A DNA stretch of 64,000 bases from a marine gamma proteobacterium HTCC2148 (GTDB lineage: Bacteria; Pseudomonadota; Gammaproteobacteria; Pseudomonadales; Halieaceae), in NCBI GenBank assembly GCA_000156295.1, contig DS999223.1, forward strand, positions 81,343 to 145,342, in the 5' to 3' direction. Of this stretch, positions 17,483 through 27,685 are shown one piece after another. Under the pieces are notes generated by a model, which searched no databases, had not been told where the DNA came from, and saw only the letters and a list, made by a program, of their open reading frames with translations. Both the position numbers and the translations under genes were made by a program. How positions within the stretch are numbered: position 1 is the first letter of the stretch; every line of letters starts with the position of its first letter.

Positions 17483-18952
17483 GTGACCGACCGCAAAAGA
17501 GAACGCCCCGCCGACTATTTCAAAGACTGGAAAGAGCGCGAGGCGCTGGCCGAAGGCATGATTCCCGTAGTGGGAAGATTGGCGCGGGAAAAAAGCGTGA
17601 AGTGCTATATCTACGGCAAGTCGCTGGTTAATCGCTCTGTGCTGGAGATCATGAAAGATCACCGCTATGTGCGTCAGGTGGAGGCTAACGAGCTTTCAGA
17701 GTTTGAAACCTTCCCGGTATTGAATGAGTTGTCAAAGCTTGACCTGGGGCCTGCACATATAGATGTGGGTCGCCTGGCGGTCAATTACTACGACAAGGGT
17801 GCCGGCGAAGACCTGACCATCGAAGAGTACGTTCGTCGAGAAGTTGCTGACGACCTGGGTACGCAGGCCAAGCCACTGAACAAGCCCCAGGATGTCGTGC
17901 TTTATGGCTTTGGCCGAATCGGTCGACTGATGGCCCGAATCCTTATCGACAAAACTGACGGTGGTGACGCGCTGCGTCTGCGCGCTATTGTGGTGCGCAA
18001 GGGCAAAGCCCCTAACGACCTGGTCAAGCGCGCCAGCCTTTTACGCCGCGATTCAATTCATGGTGCCTTCGACGGTACCATCCGTGTGGATGAAGAACGC
18101 CAGTCATTTGTTGCCAATGGTAACGAGGTCAAGGTTATCTACGCTGACGGGCCAGACACTATCGACTACACCGATTACGGCATCAACGATGCTATCGTGG
18201 TGGACAACACGGGCGTTTGGCGCGACAAAGACGGCTTGTCCTTGCACCTGAAGAGTAAGGGCGTGTCCAAGGTGATTCTCACAGCACCGGGAAAGGGCGA
18301 CCTGAAGAACGTGGTGCACGGTATCAATCACGACATTATTGATGAGACGGATAGCATCATTTCTGCAGCGTCGTGCACCACTAACGCCATCGCGCCGCCG
18401 CTCAAGGCAATGGACGATGAGTATGGGATCAGTGCAGGCCACGTGGAGACGGTTCATGCCTTCACCAACGACCAGAACCTGATCGATAATTACCATCACG
18501 CCTCTCGCCGTGGCCGCGCTGCGTCATTGAATATGGTTCTCACTGAGACAGGGGCCGCGAAGGCTGTGGGCAAGGTGTTGCCGCAATTTGTTGGTAAGCT
18601 AACGGGTAATGCCATTCGGGTGCCGACGCCCAATGTTTCAATGGCAATACTTAATTTGACCCTGGACCGGGCGACCACCGCGGAGGAGGTCAACGAGTAT
18701 ATGCGCAACAAGGCGTTGCATTCGTCGCTGCGCAAGCAAATCGATTACTCCAACTCACCAGAAGTGGTGTCTACGGATTTTGTGGGTTCGCGCCACGCCT
18801 GTATTTTTGACGCTCAGGCGACCATCGTCAATGGAAAGCAAGCCGTGCTGTATCTCTGGTATGACAATGAGTTCGGTTATAGCTGCCAGGTGCATCGCAT
18901 TTTGGAGCAAATGGCGGGTCTGGATTACCCGGTATACCCAAAAGAAGCCTGA
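17483..18952 (+). CDS. gap: Glyceraldehyde-3-phosphate dehydrogenase (long form)
   Basis: A 489-residue GAPDH with an N-terminal extension of about 130 residues before the NAD-binding motif VVLYGFGRIGRLMARIL. The usual enzyme has about 335 residues; the long form is the type next to mfd and nqr in Pseudomonas. The catalytic cysteine is Cys298 in SAASCTTNAIAPPLKAMDD, and the histidine partner lies further on (HVETVHAFTNDQN). It should interconvert glyceraldehyde 3-phosphate and 1,3-bisphosphoglycerate; whether it works in glycolysis or gluconeogenesis cannot be told. Start GTG 17483, with AGGACTC just upstream. The extension is charged and helical, and its role is unknown. Confidence 0.93.
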   Translation: MTDRKRERPADYFKDWKEREALAEGMIPVVGRLAREKSVKCYIYGKSLVNRSVLEIMKDHRYVRQVEANELSEFETFPVLNELSKLDLGPAHIDVGRLAVNYYDKGAGEDLTIEEYVRREVADDLGTQAKPLNKPQDVVLYGFGRIGRLMARILIDKTDGGDALRLRAIVVRKGKAPNDLVKRASLLRRDSIHGAFDGTIRVDEERQSFVANGNEVKVIYADGPDTIDYTDYGINDAIVVDNTGVWRDKDGLSLHLKSKGVSKVILTAPGKGDLKNVVHGINHDIIDETDSIISAASCTTNAIAPPLKAMDDEYGISAGHVETVHAFTNDQNLIDNYHHASRRGRAASLNMVLTETGAAKAVGKVLPQFVGKLTGNAIRVPTPNVSMAILNLTLDRATTAEEVNEYMRNKALHSSLRKQIDYSNSPEVVSTDFVGSRHACIFDAQATIVNGKQAVLYLWYDNEFGYSCQVHRILEQMAGLDYPVYPKEA

Positions 18953-19094
18953 TTATTGCGCCGGCGGGGTACCGCTTTGGCAGCCATTTATCTACCCCGA
19001 AAGTGGTATTTGGTGAAGGCCGAAGAAATACGCAAAACCTGTTCAAAATCAAAGAACTGCCCTGCTGATTGTGGCCTTTTTTTAGCGCTTCACC

Positions 19095-19100
19095 TATAAT
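19095..19100 (+). promoter_or_regulatory. -10 box in the gap-nqrA gap
   Basis: The 297-bp gap between gap and nqrA (18953-19249) holds one exact TATAAT at 19095-19100, followed by a GC-rich stretch, about 150 bp before nqrA. No good -35 sits at 16-18 bp; TTGTGG at 19069-19074 is 20 bp away. It is the best candidate for the nqr operon promoter, possibly activator-dependent. I see no open frame or RNA gene in the rest of the gap. Confidence 0.35.
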
Positions 19101-19249
19101 GCGCGCGGCTTGGGGGTGGGTGGCTACAATTGCCATCCTCCGGTGGCAGAAAATAGCATCAGGATCGCGTTATCAGCGGTTTGATTCCGGTGCTTCCAGC
19201 CTTAACCATCTCTGGCCCACCCACACACTAGATTTTGTAGGCAGATCGT

Positions 19250-20593
19250 ATGATCAAGATCAAGCGGGGTATGGAAATCCCAATTCAGGGAGCCCCCCAG
19301 CAAGCAATTGAAGACGCTCCTGCGGCGCGCGCGGTCGCGCTGGTGGGCTTCGACTATGTTGGCATGAAACCCACCATGGCTGTTCAGGAAGGTGACCGGG
19401 TCAAACGTGGCCAGCTTCTCTTCAGCGATAAAAAATCCGAAGGTATTCGCTACACTGCGCCCGCCTCTGGCGTCGTATCCGCCATCAATCGCGGCGCGCG
19501 TCGAGTTTTGCAGTCAGTTGTTGTTGATATAGAAGGTGACGAGGAAGAAAACTTCAGCGCTTTTAGCGCCGATGAGGCAGCTGGATTAGATGCTGCTGTC
19601 ATCCGCGAGCAGCTCATACAGAGCGGACAGTGGACCTCGCTGCGTACTCGCCCGTTCAGCAAAGTGCCAGAAGTTGATGCTAAGGCTGCAGCCATTTTTG
19701 TGACCGCCACGGACACTCATCCGCTGGCTGCCGACCCCGCGGTGATCATTGCCGAGCAGGTCGAGGCCTTTGTCCTGGGACAGGATCTGCTGGCAAAATT
19801 GACCAGTGGCAAAGTCTACCTGTGCAGTGCCGCTGGCACCTCGGTTGCTGCGGGCAAGGCGAGTAACATTGAAGAGGCCCAGTTTGCGGGTCCTCACCCC
19901 GCTGGACTGCCCGGCACACACATCCATTTCCTGGAGGGTGCCAATGCCAGCAGGACCGTCTGGCAGGTTGGGTATCAAGACGTTATTGCCATCGGCAGGC
20001 TGTTCCTTGATGGGCGTCTTTACACCGATCGCGTTATTGCGTTGGCTGGCCCCCAGATTATAAAGCCTCGCCTGTTGCGTACCCGTTTGGGTGCTGATTT
20101 ACAGGCGCTGTGCGCAGGTGAGCAAAAAGAGGGCGATAACCGGGTTATCTCTGGCTCTGTATTGGGTGGACGTGGCGTTGCCACTGGTACCGCCTATCTG
20201 GGTCGCTACCACAACCAGGTGTCAGTCTTACTGGAAGGCCGTCACCGTGAATTTATGGGCTGGTTATCGCCGGGCGTGAAAAAACACTCATCTCTCGGAA
20301 TTTATATCAGCAGTTTTTTTGGTCTTAAGCCTCTAGCCATGACCACCAATACCAATGGCTCCGAGCGTGCCATGGTGCCGGTCGGTCAGTACGAAACAGT
20401 CATGCCACTAGATATTCTGCCCACTCAATTATTGCGTGCGCTGATTGTTGGTGACACCGAGACCGCCCAGCAGCTGGGTTGCCTTGAGCTGGAAGAAGAA
20501 GACCTGGCACTGTGCACTTACGTGTGTGCTGGCAAGTACGAATATGGACCTATCCTGCGGGATAACCTGACGCGCATTGAGAAGGAGGGTTAA
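19250..20593 (+). CDS. nqrA: Na+-translocating NADH:quinone reductase subunit A
   Basis: A 447-residue peripheral subunit of Na+-NQR (Vibrio NqrA 446). NqrA faces the cytoplasm, contains no redox cofactor and helps bind ubiquinone. The start is characteristic ([16 protein letters not shown]), followed by a biotinyl-carrier-like domain ([31 protein letters not shown]) and a Rossmann-like middle with [20 protein letters not shown]. It has no membrane segments. First gene of nqrABCDEF; gaps to the following genes are 0-15 bp, so all six subunits come from one transcript. The complex oxidises NADH, reduces quinone and exports Na+, typical of marine bacteria. Confidence 0.97.
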   Translation: MIKIKRGMEIPIQGAPQQAIEDAPAARAVALVGFDYVGMKPTMAVQEGDRVKRGQLLFSDKKSEGIRYTAPASGVVSAINRGARRVLQSVVVDIEGDEEENFSAFSADEAAGLDAAVIREQLIQSGQWTSLRTRPFSKVPEVDAKAAAIFVTATDTHPLAADPAVIIAEQVEAFVLGQDLLAKLTSGKVYLCSAAGTSVAAGKASNIEEAQFAGPHPAGLPGTHIHFLEGANASRTVWQVGYQDVIAIGRLFLDGRLYTDRVIALAGPQIIKPRLLRTRLGADLQALCAGEQKEGDNRVISGSVLGGRGVATGTAYLGRYHNQVSVLLEGRHREFMGWLSPGVKKHSSLGIYISSFFGLKPLAMTTNTNGSERAMVPVGQYETVMPLDILPTQLLRALIVGDTETAQQLGCLELEEEDLALCTYVCAGKYEYGPILRDNLTRIEKEG

Positions 20594-20596
20594 TAC

Positions 20597-21793
20597 GTGG
20601 CACTTCGTAAATTACTGGACAATCTGGAACACCACTTTACCGAAGGAGGCAGATTCCAGAGCTGGTATGCGCTGTACGAAGCAGCGGACACCATTTTTTA
20701 TTCTCCTGGCTCGGTCACCAAGAGCACGGCGCATATTCGCGATGGCATAGACCTCAAACGCATCATGATCACCGTTTGGTTCGCCGCCTTCCCTGCAATG
20801 TTTTATGGGATGTACAACCTTGGCTTCCAGGCTACTGATGTGATGGCCGCCGGCGCCAGTGTTGATGGATGGCACGGCTGGCTGATTGAACTCCTGGGGG
20901 GCTACGATGCAAGTAATCTCTGGCACTGTTTCTGGTACGGCGCTGTGTTCTTCATTCCGATATACGCGGTGACCTTTGTGGTCGGCGGGTTCTGGGAAGT
21001 GTTATTCGCCATGAAACGGGGCCACGAGGTGAACGAAGGTTTTTTTGTGACCTCCATTCTGTTTGCCCTCATTTGCCCACCGGATATCCCGCTTTGGCAA
21101 GTGGCCATTGGCATCAGTTTTGGTGTGGTCATTGGTAAGGAGGTGTTTGGGGGTACAGGCAAAAACTTCTTGAACCCAGCGCTTACCGGCCGCGCGTTTC
21201 TTTACTTTGCCTATCCGGCACAGTTGTCTGGCGATACCGTATGGGTAGCGGTGGATGGTTACACCGCTGCGACGCCGCTGTCCTTGGTGGCATCGGACGG
21301 CATGGCTGCGCTGCAAGCTCAAATTCCCTGGATGGACGCATTTACGGGGGCTATTCCCGGCAGTGTGGGTGAGACGTCAACGCTTGCTATCTTAATCGGT
21401 GGCGTGATCCTGCTTGCGAGTCGAATCGCATCCTGGCGCATCATCACTGGCGTGTTCCTGGGGATGGTGGTGCTTAGCACGTTCCTTAATATGGTCGGTT
21501 CAGACTCCAATCTGGCGTTTGCGATGCCCTGGTACTGGCACTTGGTGACCGGCGGATTTGCCTTCGGCATGATATTTATGGCCACCGACCCGGTATCCGG
21601 AGCCATGACTAATGGCGGCAAATGGATGTTCGGTATTCTGGTCGGCCTGATGACCGTGCTTATTCGAGTCATCAACCCCGCCTTTCCCGAGGGGATTATG
21701 CTGGCCATTCTTTTTGCCAACCTGTTTGCTCCGCTGATGGATAACTTTGTGGTTCAGGCCAACATTAAACGGAGGCTTGCACGTGTCCAGTAA
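20597..21793 (+). CDS. nqrB: Na+-NQR subunit B
   Basis: A 398-residue integral membrane subunit with about ten hydrophobic helices. It carries one of the two covalently bound FMNs: the attachment motif is [11 protein letters not shown], with Thr226 as the expected phosphodiester-linked residue (the family motif is D-x-x-(S/T)-(G/A)-A-T). It also holds riboflavin and forms part of the Na+ channel and quinone site with NqrA. Start GTG 20597 follows AAGGAGG at good distance, 3 bp after nqrA. The flavin is installed by ApbE, encoded at 25070. Confidence 0.97.
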   Translation: MALRKLLDNLEHHFTEGGRFQSWYALYEAADTIFYSPGSVTKSTAHIRDGIDLKRIMITVWFAAFPAMFYGMYNLGFQATDVMAAGASVDGWHGWLIELLGGYDASNLWHCFWYGAVFFIPIYAVTFVVGGFWEVLFAMKRGHEVNEGFFVTSILFALICPPDIPLWQVAIGISFGVVIGKEVFGGTGKNFLNPALTGRAFLYFAYPAQLSGDTVWVAVDGYTAATPLSLVASDGMAALQAQIPWMDAFTGAIPGSVGETSTLAILIGGVILLASRIASWRIITGVFLGMVVLSTFLNMVGSDSNLAFAMPWYWHLVTGGFAFGMIFMATDPVSGAMTNGGKWMFGILVGLMTVLIRVINPAFPEGIMLAILFANLFAPLMDNFVVQANIKRRLARVQ

Positions 21794-22556
21794 TGACAGC
21801 ATCAAGAAAACCCTGATTGTTGCATTTTCTCTGTGTATCGTTTGCTCAGTTATCGTTTCTACCGCAGCGGTAATGCTCAAACCTGCTCAACAGGCTAACC
21901 AGTCTCTGGACCGTAAACGCAATATCCTCGCTGCCGCGGGTATGTTGGACGAAAACATCAGCATCGATGAGCAGTTTGCCAAGATGACGCCCCGTGTGGT
22001 CGATCTGCGCACCGGGAAGTTTAGCGACGCGGTAGACGCCGAGGGCTACAACGAGCGCAAGGCTGCCAAGGACCCTGCACAGTCTGACGCCTTGTCTTCC
22101 AGCGAAGACATCGCCAAGGTCTTCCGACGAGAGCACTACGCGGTTGTTTATGTGGCGAACGACACCCAGGGGGGGGTGGATAAAATTATCCTGCCTATCC
22201 GAGGCTATGGTTTGTGGGGCACGCTTTATGGCTTTATTGCCTTGGAAGGTGATGCCTCGACGGTTGCCGGTATTGGTTTCTATGAACATAAGGAAACCCC
22301 AGGACTCGGCGGTGAGGTAGATAACCCGCGCTGGAAAGGGCTGTGGCCCGGAAAGCAGGTATATAAAGACGGCGAGTTGGAAATAGCCGTGGTAAAAGGC
22401 ACGGTTGACCCTTCGGCCCCTGGCGCTGATTACCAGGTAGACGGCATGGCTGGAGCCACGCTGACCACTCGTGGCGTTTCTAATCTCGTGCAATTTTGGC
22501 TGGGCGACAACGGTTTCGCGCCATTCCTCAATAATCTGAAATCCGGGGAGGCCTGA
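21783..22556 (+). CDS. nqrC: Na+-NQR subunit C
   Basis: A 257-residue subunit with one N-terminal transmembrane helix ([20 protein letters not shown]) and a periplasmic FMN-binding domain. The covalent FMN site is [14 protein letters not shown] near the C-terminus, with the first Thr after GA as the acceptor. Start GTG 21783 has GGAGG 7 bases upstream and overlaps the nqrB stop by 11 nt; the frame open to 21747 would lie inside nqrB. NqrC passes electrons between the intramembrane iron site of NqrD/E and the FMN of NqrB. Confidence 0.96.
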   Translation: MSSNDSIKKTLIVAFSLCIVCSVIVSTAAVMLKPAQQANQSLDRKRNILAAAGMLDENISIDEQFAKMTPRVVDLRTGKFSDAVDAEGYNERKAAKDPAQSDALSSSEDIAKVFRREHYAVVYVANDTQGGVDKIILPIRGYGLWGTLYGFIALEGDASTVAGIGFYEHKETPGLGGEVDNPRWKGLWPGKQVYKDGELEIAVVKGTVDPSAPGADYQVDGMAGATLTTRGVSNLVQFWLGDNGFAPFLNNLKSGEA

Positions 22557-22558
22557 TC

Positions 22559-23221
22559 GTGGATTCTGCTAAAGAAACGCTTACCAGCCCAATCTTCAAA
22601 AACAATCCCATTGCCCTGCAGATACTGGGTGTCTGCTCGGCTCTGGCGGTTACCTCTTCCCTGCAGGTCACGCTGGTAATGTGTATCGCACTGACCGCCG
22701 TTACTGCCTTCTCCAACCTTGGCGTATCGCTTATCCGTAAGCATGTGCCCGGTAGTATCCGTATTATCGTGCAGATGATTATTATCGCCTCATTGGTGAT
22801 TGTGGTGGACCAGGTGCTGAAAGCCTATGCCTACGGCATCAGCAAACAGCTCTCGGTGTTTGTCGGCCTGATCATTACCAACTGTATTGTCATGGGCAGG
22901 GCAGAGGCCTTCGCCATGAAAAACCCGCCTTTGCCCAGTTTTATCGACGGCATCGGTAACGGCCTTGGGTACTCGGTGGTGCTGATTGCGGTAGCGGTAG
23001 TTCGAGAATTATTTGGCGCCGGTAAGCTGTTTGGCATCGAAATATTGCCGCTGGTCACTGACGGTGGCTGGTACAACCCCAATGGATTGTTGCTGCTACC
23101 ACCGAGTGCTTTCTTCCTGATTGGTATGTTTATCTGGGCGCTCCGTAGTTTCCAGAAAGACCAGGTGGAAGAAGCGGACTTCAAGATGGCGAAACATACT
23201 GTACTCAAGGAGGGCGTGTAA
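22559..23221 (+). CDS. nqrD: Na+-NQR subunit D
   Basis: A 220-residue integral membrane protein with six hydrophobic helices, of the NqrD/RnfE family. NqrD and NqrE form an inverted-topology pair that holds an intramembrane iron centre through paired cysteines; here Cys residues occur in [11 protein letters not shown] and [17 protein letters not shown], the latter being the conserved half-helix. Start GTG 22559 follows GGGGAGG, 2 bp after nqrC. It ends two bases before nqrE starts. Confidence 0.95.
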   Translation: MDSAKETLTSPIFKNNPIALQILGVCSALAVTSSLQVTLVMCIALTAVTAFSNLGVSLIRKHVPGSIRIIVQMIIIASLVIVVDQVLKAYAYGISKQLSVFVGLIITNCIVMGRAEAFAMKNPPLPSFIDGIGNGLGYSVVLIAVAVVRELFGAGKLFGIEILPLVTDGGWYNPNGLLLLPPSAFFLIGMFIWALRSFQKDQVEEADFKMAKHTVLKEGV

Positions 23222-23222
23222 C

Positions 23223-23831
23223 ATGGAAGAGTTATTGAGCCTGTTTATTCGCTCTATCTTTATCGACAACATGGCCTTGGCTTTTTTCCTGGGCATGTGC
23301 ACCTTCCTCGCGATCTCCAAAAAGATCGACGCTGCACTGGGCCTTGGTATTGCAGTTATCGTTGTTTTGACGATCACCGTTCCGGTCAATTACCTGATCT
23401 ATAACTACCTGTTGGCAGACGGCGCACTGGCCTGGGCGGGGCAACCCGATCTGGATCTGAGCTTTCTTGGTTTGCTGTCTTACATTGGTGTAATCGCGGC
23501 AATCGTTCAGATCATGGAGATGTTTCTCGATAAGTTCGTGCCTGCGCTTTACAACGCACTGGGCGTTTTCCTGCCGTTGATTACCGTGAACTGCGCTATT
23601 TTGGGTGCAACTCTATTCATGGTCGAGCGCGATCTGGATTTTGCCGAGAGCGTGGTGTTTGGTGCAGGCTCCGGTGTCGGCTGGGCGCTGGCTATCGTCG
23701 CGCTGGCGGGTATTCGCGAAAAGCTGAAGTATTCCGATGTACCGGATGGCCTCAAGGGCCTGGGTATTACTTTTATCATCGTTGGACTGATGTCGCTTGG
23801 CTTCATGTCCTTCGGCGGCATCGATCTTTAA
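23223..23831 (+). CDS. nqrE: Na+-NQR subunit E
   Basis: A 202-residue membrane subunit of the NqrE/RnfA family with six helices. The conserved cysteine half-helices are [15 protein letters not shown] and [14 protein letters not shown], matching those of NqrD in opposite orientation. Start ATG 23223 is preceded by GGAGGGCGTGTAAC; the longer frame from 23121 overlaps nqrD and is rejected. Together with NqrD it makes the iron-containing core through which electrons from NqrF cross the membrane. Confidence 0.96.
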   Translation: MEELLSLFIRSIFIDNMALAFFLGMCTFLAISKKIDAALGLGIAVIVVLTITVPVNYLIYNYLLADGALAWAGQPDLDLSFLGLLSYIGVIAAIVQIMEMFLDKFVPALYNALGVFLPLITVNCAILGATLFMVERDLDFAESVVFGAGSGVGWALAIVALAGIREKLKYSDVPDGLKGLGITFIIVGLMSLGFMSFGGIDL

Positions 23832-23846
23832 GCGGGGCGCAATCGA

Positions 23847-25070
23847 ATGGATATGACAATTGTTTTTGGTGTGGCCATGTTCACCGCGATCGTACTCGCG
23901 CTGGTGGCTATTATTTTATTCGCGCGTTCGGCTCTGGTAAGTTCCGGCAATGTGAGTATTGAAATTAATGGCGAGAAAACCATCACCGTGCCTGCTGGTG
24001 GCAAGTTACTGCAGACCCTGTCTGAGAGTGGTTTGTTTCTGCCTTCAGCTTGCGGTGGCGGCGGTACTTGCGCCCAGTGCAAATGCATTATCAACGATGG
24101 TGGTGGTTCCATGCTGCCTACTGAAGAGGGCCACTTTACCAAGCGCGATGCGGCTGAAGGCTGGCGCTTGTCTTGCCAGACGGCTGTTAAGCAAGACATG
24201 AAAATTGAGGTACCGGAGGAGGTGTTCGGCGTAAAGCAGTGGGAGTGTACGGTTGAGTCCAATCCCAATGTGGCGACCTTTATCAAAGAGCTTACCCTGA
24301 AGCTGCCTGAAGGCGAGCACGTTGATTTTCGAGCTGGCGGTTATGTGCAGCTAGAGTGTCCAGCTCACCACGTGAAGTACTCGGATTTTGATATCGAAGA
24401 AGAATATCGCGGCGATTGGGAACATTTTAACTTTTTCAAGCACGAGTCTGTTGTTAAAGAAGATGTGATCCGCGCATATTCCATGGCTAATTACCCGGAA
24501 GAGAAGGGCGTTGTGAAGTTCAATATCCGCATTGCTACGCCGCCTCCGGGCTCGGAGGGGATTCCTGCAGGCCAGATGTCGTCTTGGGTATTCAACCTTA
24601 AGCCTGGCGATAAAGTGAAGGTTTACGGTCCCTTCGGTGAGTTTTTCGCCAAGGACACTGATGCTGAAATGGTCTTTATTGGTGGCGGAGCGGGCATGGC
24701 CCCCATGCGTTCACACCTCTTTGATCAGCTCAAACGCGTTCATTCCGATCGAAAAATTTCCTTCTGGTACGGCGCTCGTTCGCTGCGGGAAATGTTCTAC
24801 GTCGAAGACTACGACATGCTCGCCAGGGATAATGAAAACTTTGACTGGCACGTCGCCCTCTCTGATCCCCAGCCCGAAGATCACTGGGACGGCCTGACGG
24901 GATTTATTCATAACGTATTGTTCGAAGAGTATCTGAAGAATCATCCCGCACCTGAAGATTGTGAATACTACATGTGTGGGCCGCCAATGATGAACGCGGC
25001 GGTAATCCAGATGCTGATAGACCTGGGTGTAGAGCCCGAGAATATTATGCTTGACGATTTCGGCGGCTAA
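23847..25070 (+). CDS. nqrF: Na+-NQR subunit F (NADH dehydrogenase, FAD/2Fe-2S)
   Basis: A 407-residue subunit (Vibrio 408) that oxidises NADH. Residues 3-25 are the membrane anchor. A plant-type ferredoxin domain follows, with ligands in [14 protein letters not shown] and a fourth Cys in WRLSCQTAV. The flavodoxin-reductase part has the FAD motif RAYSMANYP and the NADH motif [19 protein letters not shown], ending [12 protein letters not shown] and DDFGG. Start ATG 23847, 15 bp after nqrE. Its TAA shares a base with the apbE ATG. A strong hairpin-plus-T-run terminator lies just 23 bases past the stop. Confidence 0.97.
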   Translation: MDMTIVFGVAMFTAIVLALVAIILFARSALVSSGNVSIEINGEKTITVPAGGKLLQTLSESGLFLPSACGGGGTCAQCKCIINDGGGSMLPTEEGHFTKRDAAEGWRLSCQTAVKQDMKIEVPEEVFGVKQWECTVESNPNVATFIKELTLKLPEGEHVDFRAGGYVQLECPAHHVKYSDFDIEEEYRGDWEHFNFFKHESVVKEDVIRAYSMANYPEEKGVVKFNIRIATPPPGSEGIPAGQMSSWVFNLKPGDKVKVYGPFGEFFAKDTDAEMVFIGGGAGMAPMRSHLFDQLKRVHSDRKISFWYGARSLREMFYVEDYDMLARDNENFDWHVALSDPQPEDHWDGLTGFIHNVLFEEYLKNHPAPEDCEYYMCGPPMMNAAVIQMLIDLGVEPENIMLDDFGG

Positions 25071-26140
25071 TGAAATTTAAACGACCAGTGACAAGCCACT
25101 CCTACGAGTGGCTTTTTTCTATCCGGGCTTTGATGCTCGGACTCGCACTGGTGGCGCTTGCCGCTTGTGGTCAGCAGCCACAGCTGCACAAACTGAGTGG
25201 CCCTACCATGGGCACGGTTTGGAACGTTACCCTGGCAGTACCCGCTGAATCTAACCTGGATCAGCAGCATCTGCTTTCGGGTATAGAGGATGTCCTGCAA
25301 GTAGTGAATGCCAGCATGTCTACGTATCGGAGCGACTCGGAGATTTCTCGCTTTAATGAAAGTCCTCCGGATCAATGGTTCAGTGTGTCTGCAGGTTTTT
25401 ATACGGTGCTTTCTGCGGCGATGACTGTAGGCAGACAAAGTAATGGAGCCTACGATGTCACCGTAGGCCCGTTGGTCAACTTGTGGGGCTTTGGCCCGAC
25501 CGGAGTGGTGAATGCTCCGCCTACTGCCGAAGCCGTAGCTGAGGTTGGGCGCAGGGTTGGACAGCATTATCTTCATGTGAACAAAGAGCGCGATGCCCTG
25601 AGCAAGTCAGGCGACGTCTACCTCGATTTTTCCTCAATTGCCAAGGGCTACGCGGTAGACGAAATCGCTCGTTGGCTTAGCGGACAAGGGGTTGCAGACT
25701 TTCTGGTAGAGGTGGGTGGTGAAATGCGTACTTCCGGCCTGAGCCCCAGGGGGGATGCATGGCGAGTCGCTATTGAACAACCTGAAACCGGTCAGTTCGA
25801 TATAGCGCGGTCTATCCGTTTGGGCGATGTAGGCGTCGCCACCTCGGGCGATTACCGTAATTACTTTGAGTCAGGGGGGGTGCGTTACTCTCACAGTATA
25901 GACCCGCGCACTGGCTACCCGGTGGCTCACGAGTTGGTGTCAGTTACCGTGATCCATCCGAGTACCATGCTCGCCGATGCCTGGGCAACGGCACTGACGG
26001 TGTTGGGTGTAAATGAAGCTTGGTCAGTGGCGCAAGAACAGGGTTTGGCGGTATATTTGATTCAGCGGGAAGGAGAGTCGTACGGCAGCCGTTATACGCA
26101 GGCTTTCGCGCCTTTTCTTGAAGAAGAGCCCGTCCAATAA
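25070..26140 (+). CDS. apbE: FAD:protein FMN transferase (lipoprotein)
   Basis: A 356-residue ApbE: it transfers FMN from FAD to the Thr residues of NqrB and NqrC. It is a lipoprotein; the N-terminus has a hydrophobic stretch ending in the lipobox LAAC (Cys33). Family motifs seen are SGPTMGTVWNV, GAYDVTVGPLVNLWGFGP, DFSSIAKGYAVD and HSIDPRTGYPV near the FAD/Mg2+ site. ATG 25070 overlaps the nqrF stop by one base. However, a perfect terminator sits within codons 8-17, so the true start may be TTG 25129 or ATG 25132, either giving a short signal peptide. Placement after nqrF fits its role in maturing NQR. Confidence 0.93.
   Translation: MKFKRPVTSHSYEWLFSIRALMLGLALVALAACGQQPQLHKLSGPTMGTVWNVTLAVPAESNLDQQHLLSGIEDVLQVVNASMSTYRSDSEISRFNESPPDQWFSVSAGFYTVLSAAMTVGRQSNGAYDVTVGPLVNLWGFGPTGVVNAPPTAEAVAEVGRRVGQHYLHVNKERDALSKSGDVYLDFSSIAKGYAVDEIARWLSGQGVADFLVEVGGEMRTSGLSPRGDAWRVAIEQPETGQFDIARSIRLGDVGVATSGDYRNYFESGGVRYSHSIDPRTGYPVAHELVSVTVIHPSTMLADAWATALTVLGVNEAWSVAQEQGLAVYLIQREGESYGSRYTQAFAPFLEEEPVQ
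25093..25118 (+). terminator. Rho-independent terminator/attenuator after nqrF
   Basis: AAGCCACTC-CTAC-GAGTGGCTT forms a 9-bp perfect stem with a 4-nt loop, ending in six consecutive T residues (25113-25118). This is the canonical intrinsic terminator shape. It begins 23 bases after the nqrF stop and lies inside the first codons of the apbE frame as usually called. It probably ends most nqr transcripts and lets a fraction continue into apbE and nqrM. Confidence 0.75.
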
Positions 26141-26142
26141 CA

Positions 26143-26158
26143 GCAAGCAGCTGCTTGC
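26143..26158. repeat. 16-bp perfect palindrome between apbE and nqrM
   Basis: GCAAGCAGCTGCTTGC is a perfect palindrome starting two bases after the apbE stop. As RNA it could fold into a 6-bp stem with an AGCT loop. No T-run follows, so it is not an intrinsic terminator; an RNA processing or protection hairpin, or a protein-binding site, is possible. Confidence 0.6.
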
Positions 26159-26170
26159 GGAGAATACCCT

Positions 26171-26407
26171 ATGTCCATGTTTTTAATTACTTTTCTGGTC
26201 TTCGGCCTGGTGGTCGCCGGGATGGCCGTAGGTGTAATAATGGGCCGAGGCCCAATCAAGGGTTCCTGCGGTGGTATGGGAGCACTGGGTATTGATACCG
26301 CCTGTGATATCTGTGGCGGTGATCCCAAACGCTGTGATGAAGAAACTCGAGATGGTGAAGTAGGTCGTAGCAATCCCGAGTTGTATTACTCGGTCGATAA
26401 CAAGTAG
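26171..26407 (+). CDS. nqrM: NqrM, Na+-NQR maturation protein
   Basis: A 78-residue membrane protein of the NqrM (DUF539) family, required for making the iron-containing NqrD/E centre; it is thought to deliver iron. Residues 3-25 form a transmembrane helix, followed by a cysteine-rich segment SCGGMGALGIDTACDICGGD with a further KRC, giving four conserved cysteines. The rest is a short acidic tail. It follows apbE by 30 bp, with GCGGAG upstream of its ATG. The set nqrA-F, apbE and nqrM is therefore complete for making a working enzyme. Confidence 0.93.
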   Translation: MSMFLITFLVFGLVVAGMAVGVIMGRGPIKGSCGGMGALGIDTACDICGGDPKRCDEETRDGEVGRSNPELYYSVDNK

Positions 26408-26422
26408 TCGGGCTTTCCTCGT

Positions 26423-27685
26423 TTGAGTGCCCGCGGACACGCCATCACTAACTACGCAGCTTTTATCGGTTTGCGTTACAGTTTCTCGCGTAAGCGCAAT
26501 CGTTTCACTTCAGTAATCGCCCTGGTTTCTATGCTGGGTATGGTGCTGGGCGTCACTTCTCTGATCACCGTGCTTTCGGTCATGAACGGTTTTGGTGGCG
26601 AGTTGCGGGGCAGGATTTTGTCGCTGGTGCCCCACGGATTTGTCGAGTCCCCAAGCGGTGGTATTTCAGAGTGGCAGCCACTGGCCAAAAAAATCGAATC
26701 GATGGAGTCAGTGTTGGCGGTGTCTCCTTACATTAGTGATAAGGTGATATTTGCTAACGGCAGAACCCTGCGCGGCGGTGTCTTGACCGCGATAGACCCA
26801 GCGATGGAAGCCCGGGTCTCCCGAATACCTGAGGCAATGATCAGCGGATCTCTGGACAGCCTGGCACAGCCGGGGTTTTCTGTTGTCCTGGGTGCCTCCA
26901 TGGCGCGTATTCTGCGAGTGAGGGTGGGTGACAAACTGGAGGTGACTGTTCCTCGATTGACGGTCACGCCGTTGGGCGTCTTTCCGCGTAGCAAGCGACT
27001 CACCGTCACCGGCGTGTTTGAGGTGGGCGCTCAGCCAGATACTTATCAGGCTTACATTAGCCTACCAAGTGGCCAAAAATTGCTGGGGCCCAGGACCGGC
27101 GTAGATGGTCTTCAGCTGAAAACAGTAGACCTCTATTCAGCACCCCAGACTATGCTTGCGGTTGCGGCCAGCATACCGGCCAATATGAAGGTGAAGGACT
27201 GGAGCCAGACACAGGGCTCACTGTTTCAAGCGGTTAAAATGGAAAAATTGGTCGTGAGTTTATTGCTATTGTCTGTGGTCGCGGTGGCCGCCTTTAATAT
27301 TGTCTCCACCCTGGTTATGTCGGTTGCAGAAAAACGTGGCGACATAGCCGTATTGCGAACCATGGGTGCAAGGGCAGGCGGTATCATGGCCATTTTTGTG
27401 TCTCATGGTCTGGGCCTGGCAACGGTCGGAATAAGTATCGGTGCGGCGCTGGGCGTCCTGCTGGCCACTAATATTTCTGCGATTACTATTTTTTTGGAAG
27501 ACCTACTGGGCGTCAAATTGTTCGACCCGTCTGTTTATTTTATCAGCGAGCTCCCGTCTGTTTTGCTGTTGTCTGATGTGATCGCAGTGGTTGCTGCTTC
27601 GCTGGTGCTGAGTTTGTTCGCCACACTTTATCCAGCCTGGCGTGCCGCCCGGGTTGCTCCTGCCGAGGTGCTTCGCTATGAGTGA
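26423..27685 (+). CDS. lolC: Lipoprotein-releasing ABC transporter permease (LolC/E type)
   Basis: A 420-residue permease of the LolCE family, which extracts outer-membrane lipoproteins from the inner membrane and hands them to LolA. It has an N-terminal helix ([19 protein letters not shown]), the family motif [15 protein letters not shown], a large periplasmic domain, and three C-terminal helices with [15 protein letters not shown] and [13 protein letters not shown]. It ends in the typical [17 protein letters not shown]. Start TTG 26423 is the only one near the conserved N-terminus. It overlaps lolD by 8 nt. The order permease-ATPase-permease identifies the operon as lolCDE. Confidence 0.94.
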   Translation: MSARGHAITNYAAFIGLRYSFSRKRNRFTSVIALVSMLGMVLGVTSLITVLSVMNGFGGELRGRILSLVPHGFVESPSGGISEWQPLAKKIESMESVLAVSPYISDKVIFANGRTLRGGVLTAIDPAMEARVSRIPEAMISGSLDSLAQPGFSVVLGASMARILRVRVGDKLEVTVPRLTVTPLGVFPRSKRLTVTGVFEVGAQPDTYQAYISLPSGQKLLGPRTGVDGLQLKTVDLYSAPQTMLAVAASIPANMKVKDWSQTQGSLFQAVKMEKLVVSLLLLSVVAVAAFNIVSTLVMSVAEKRGDIAVLRTMGARAGGIMAIFVSHGLGLATVGISIGAALGVLLATNISAITIFLEDLLGVKLFDPSVYFISELPSVLLLSDVIAVVAASLVLSLFATLYPAWRAARVAPAEVLRYE

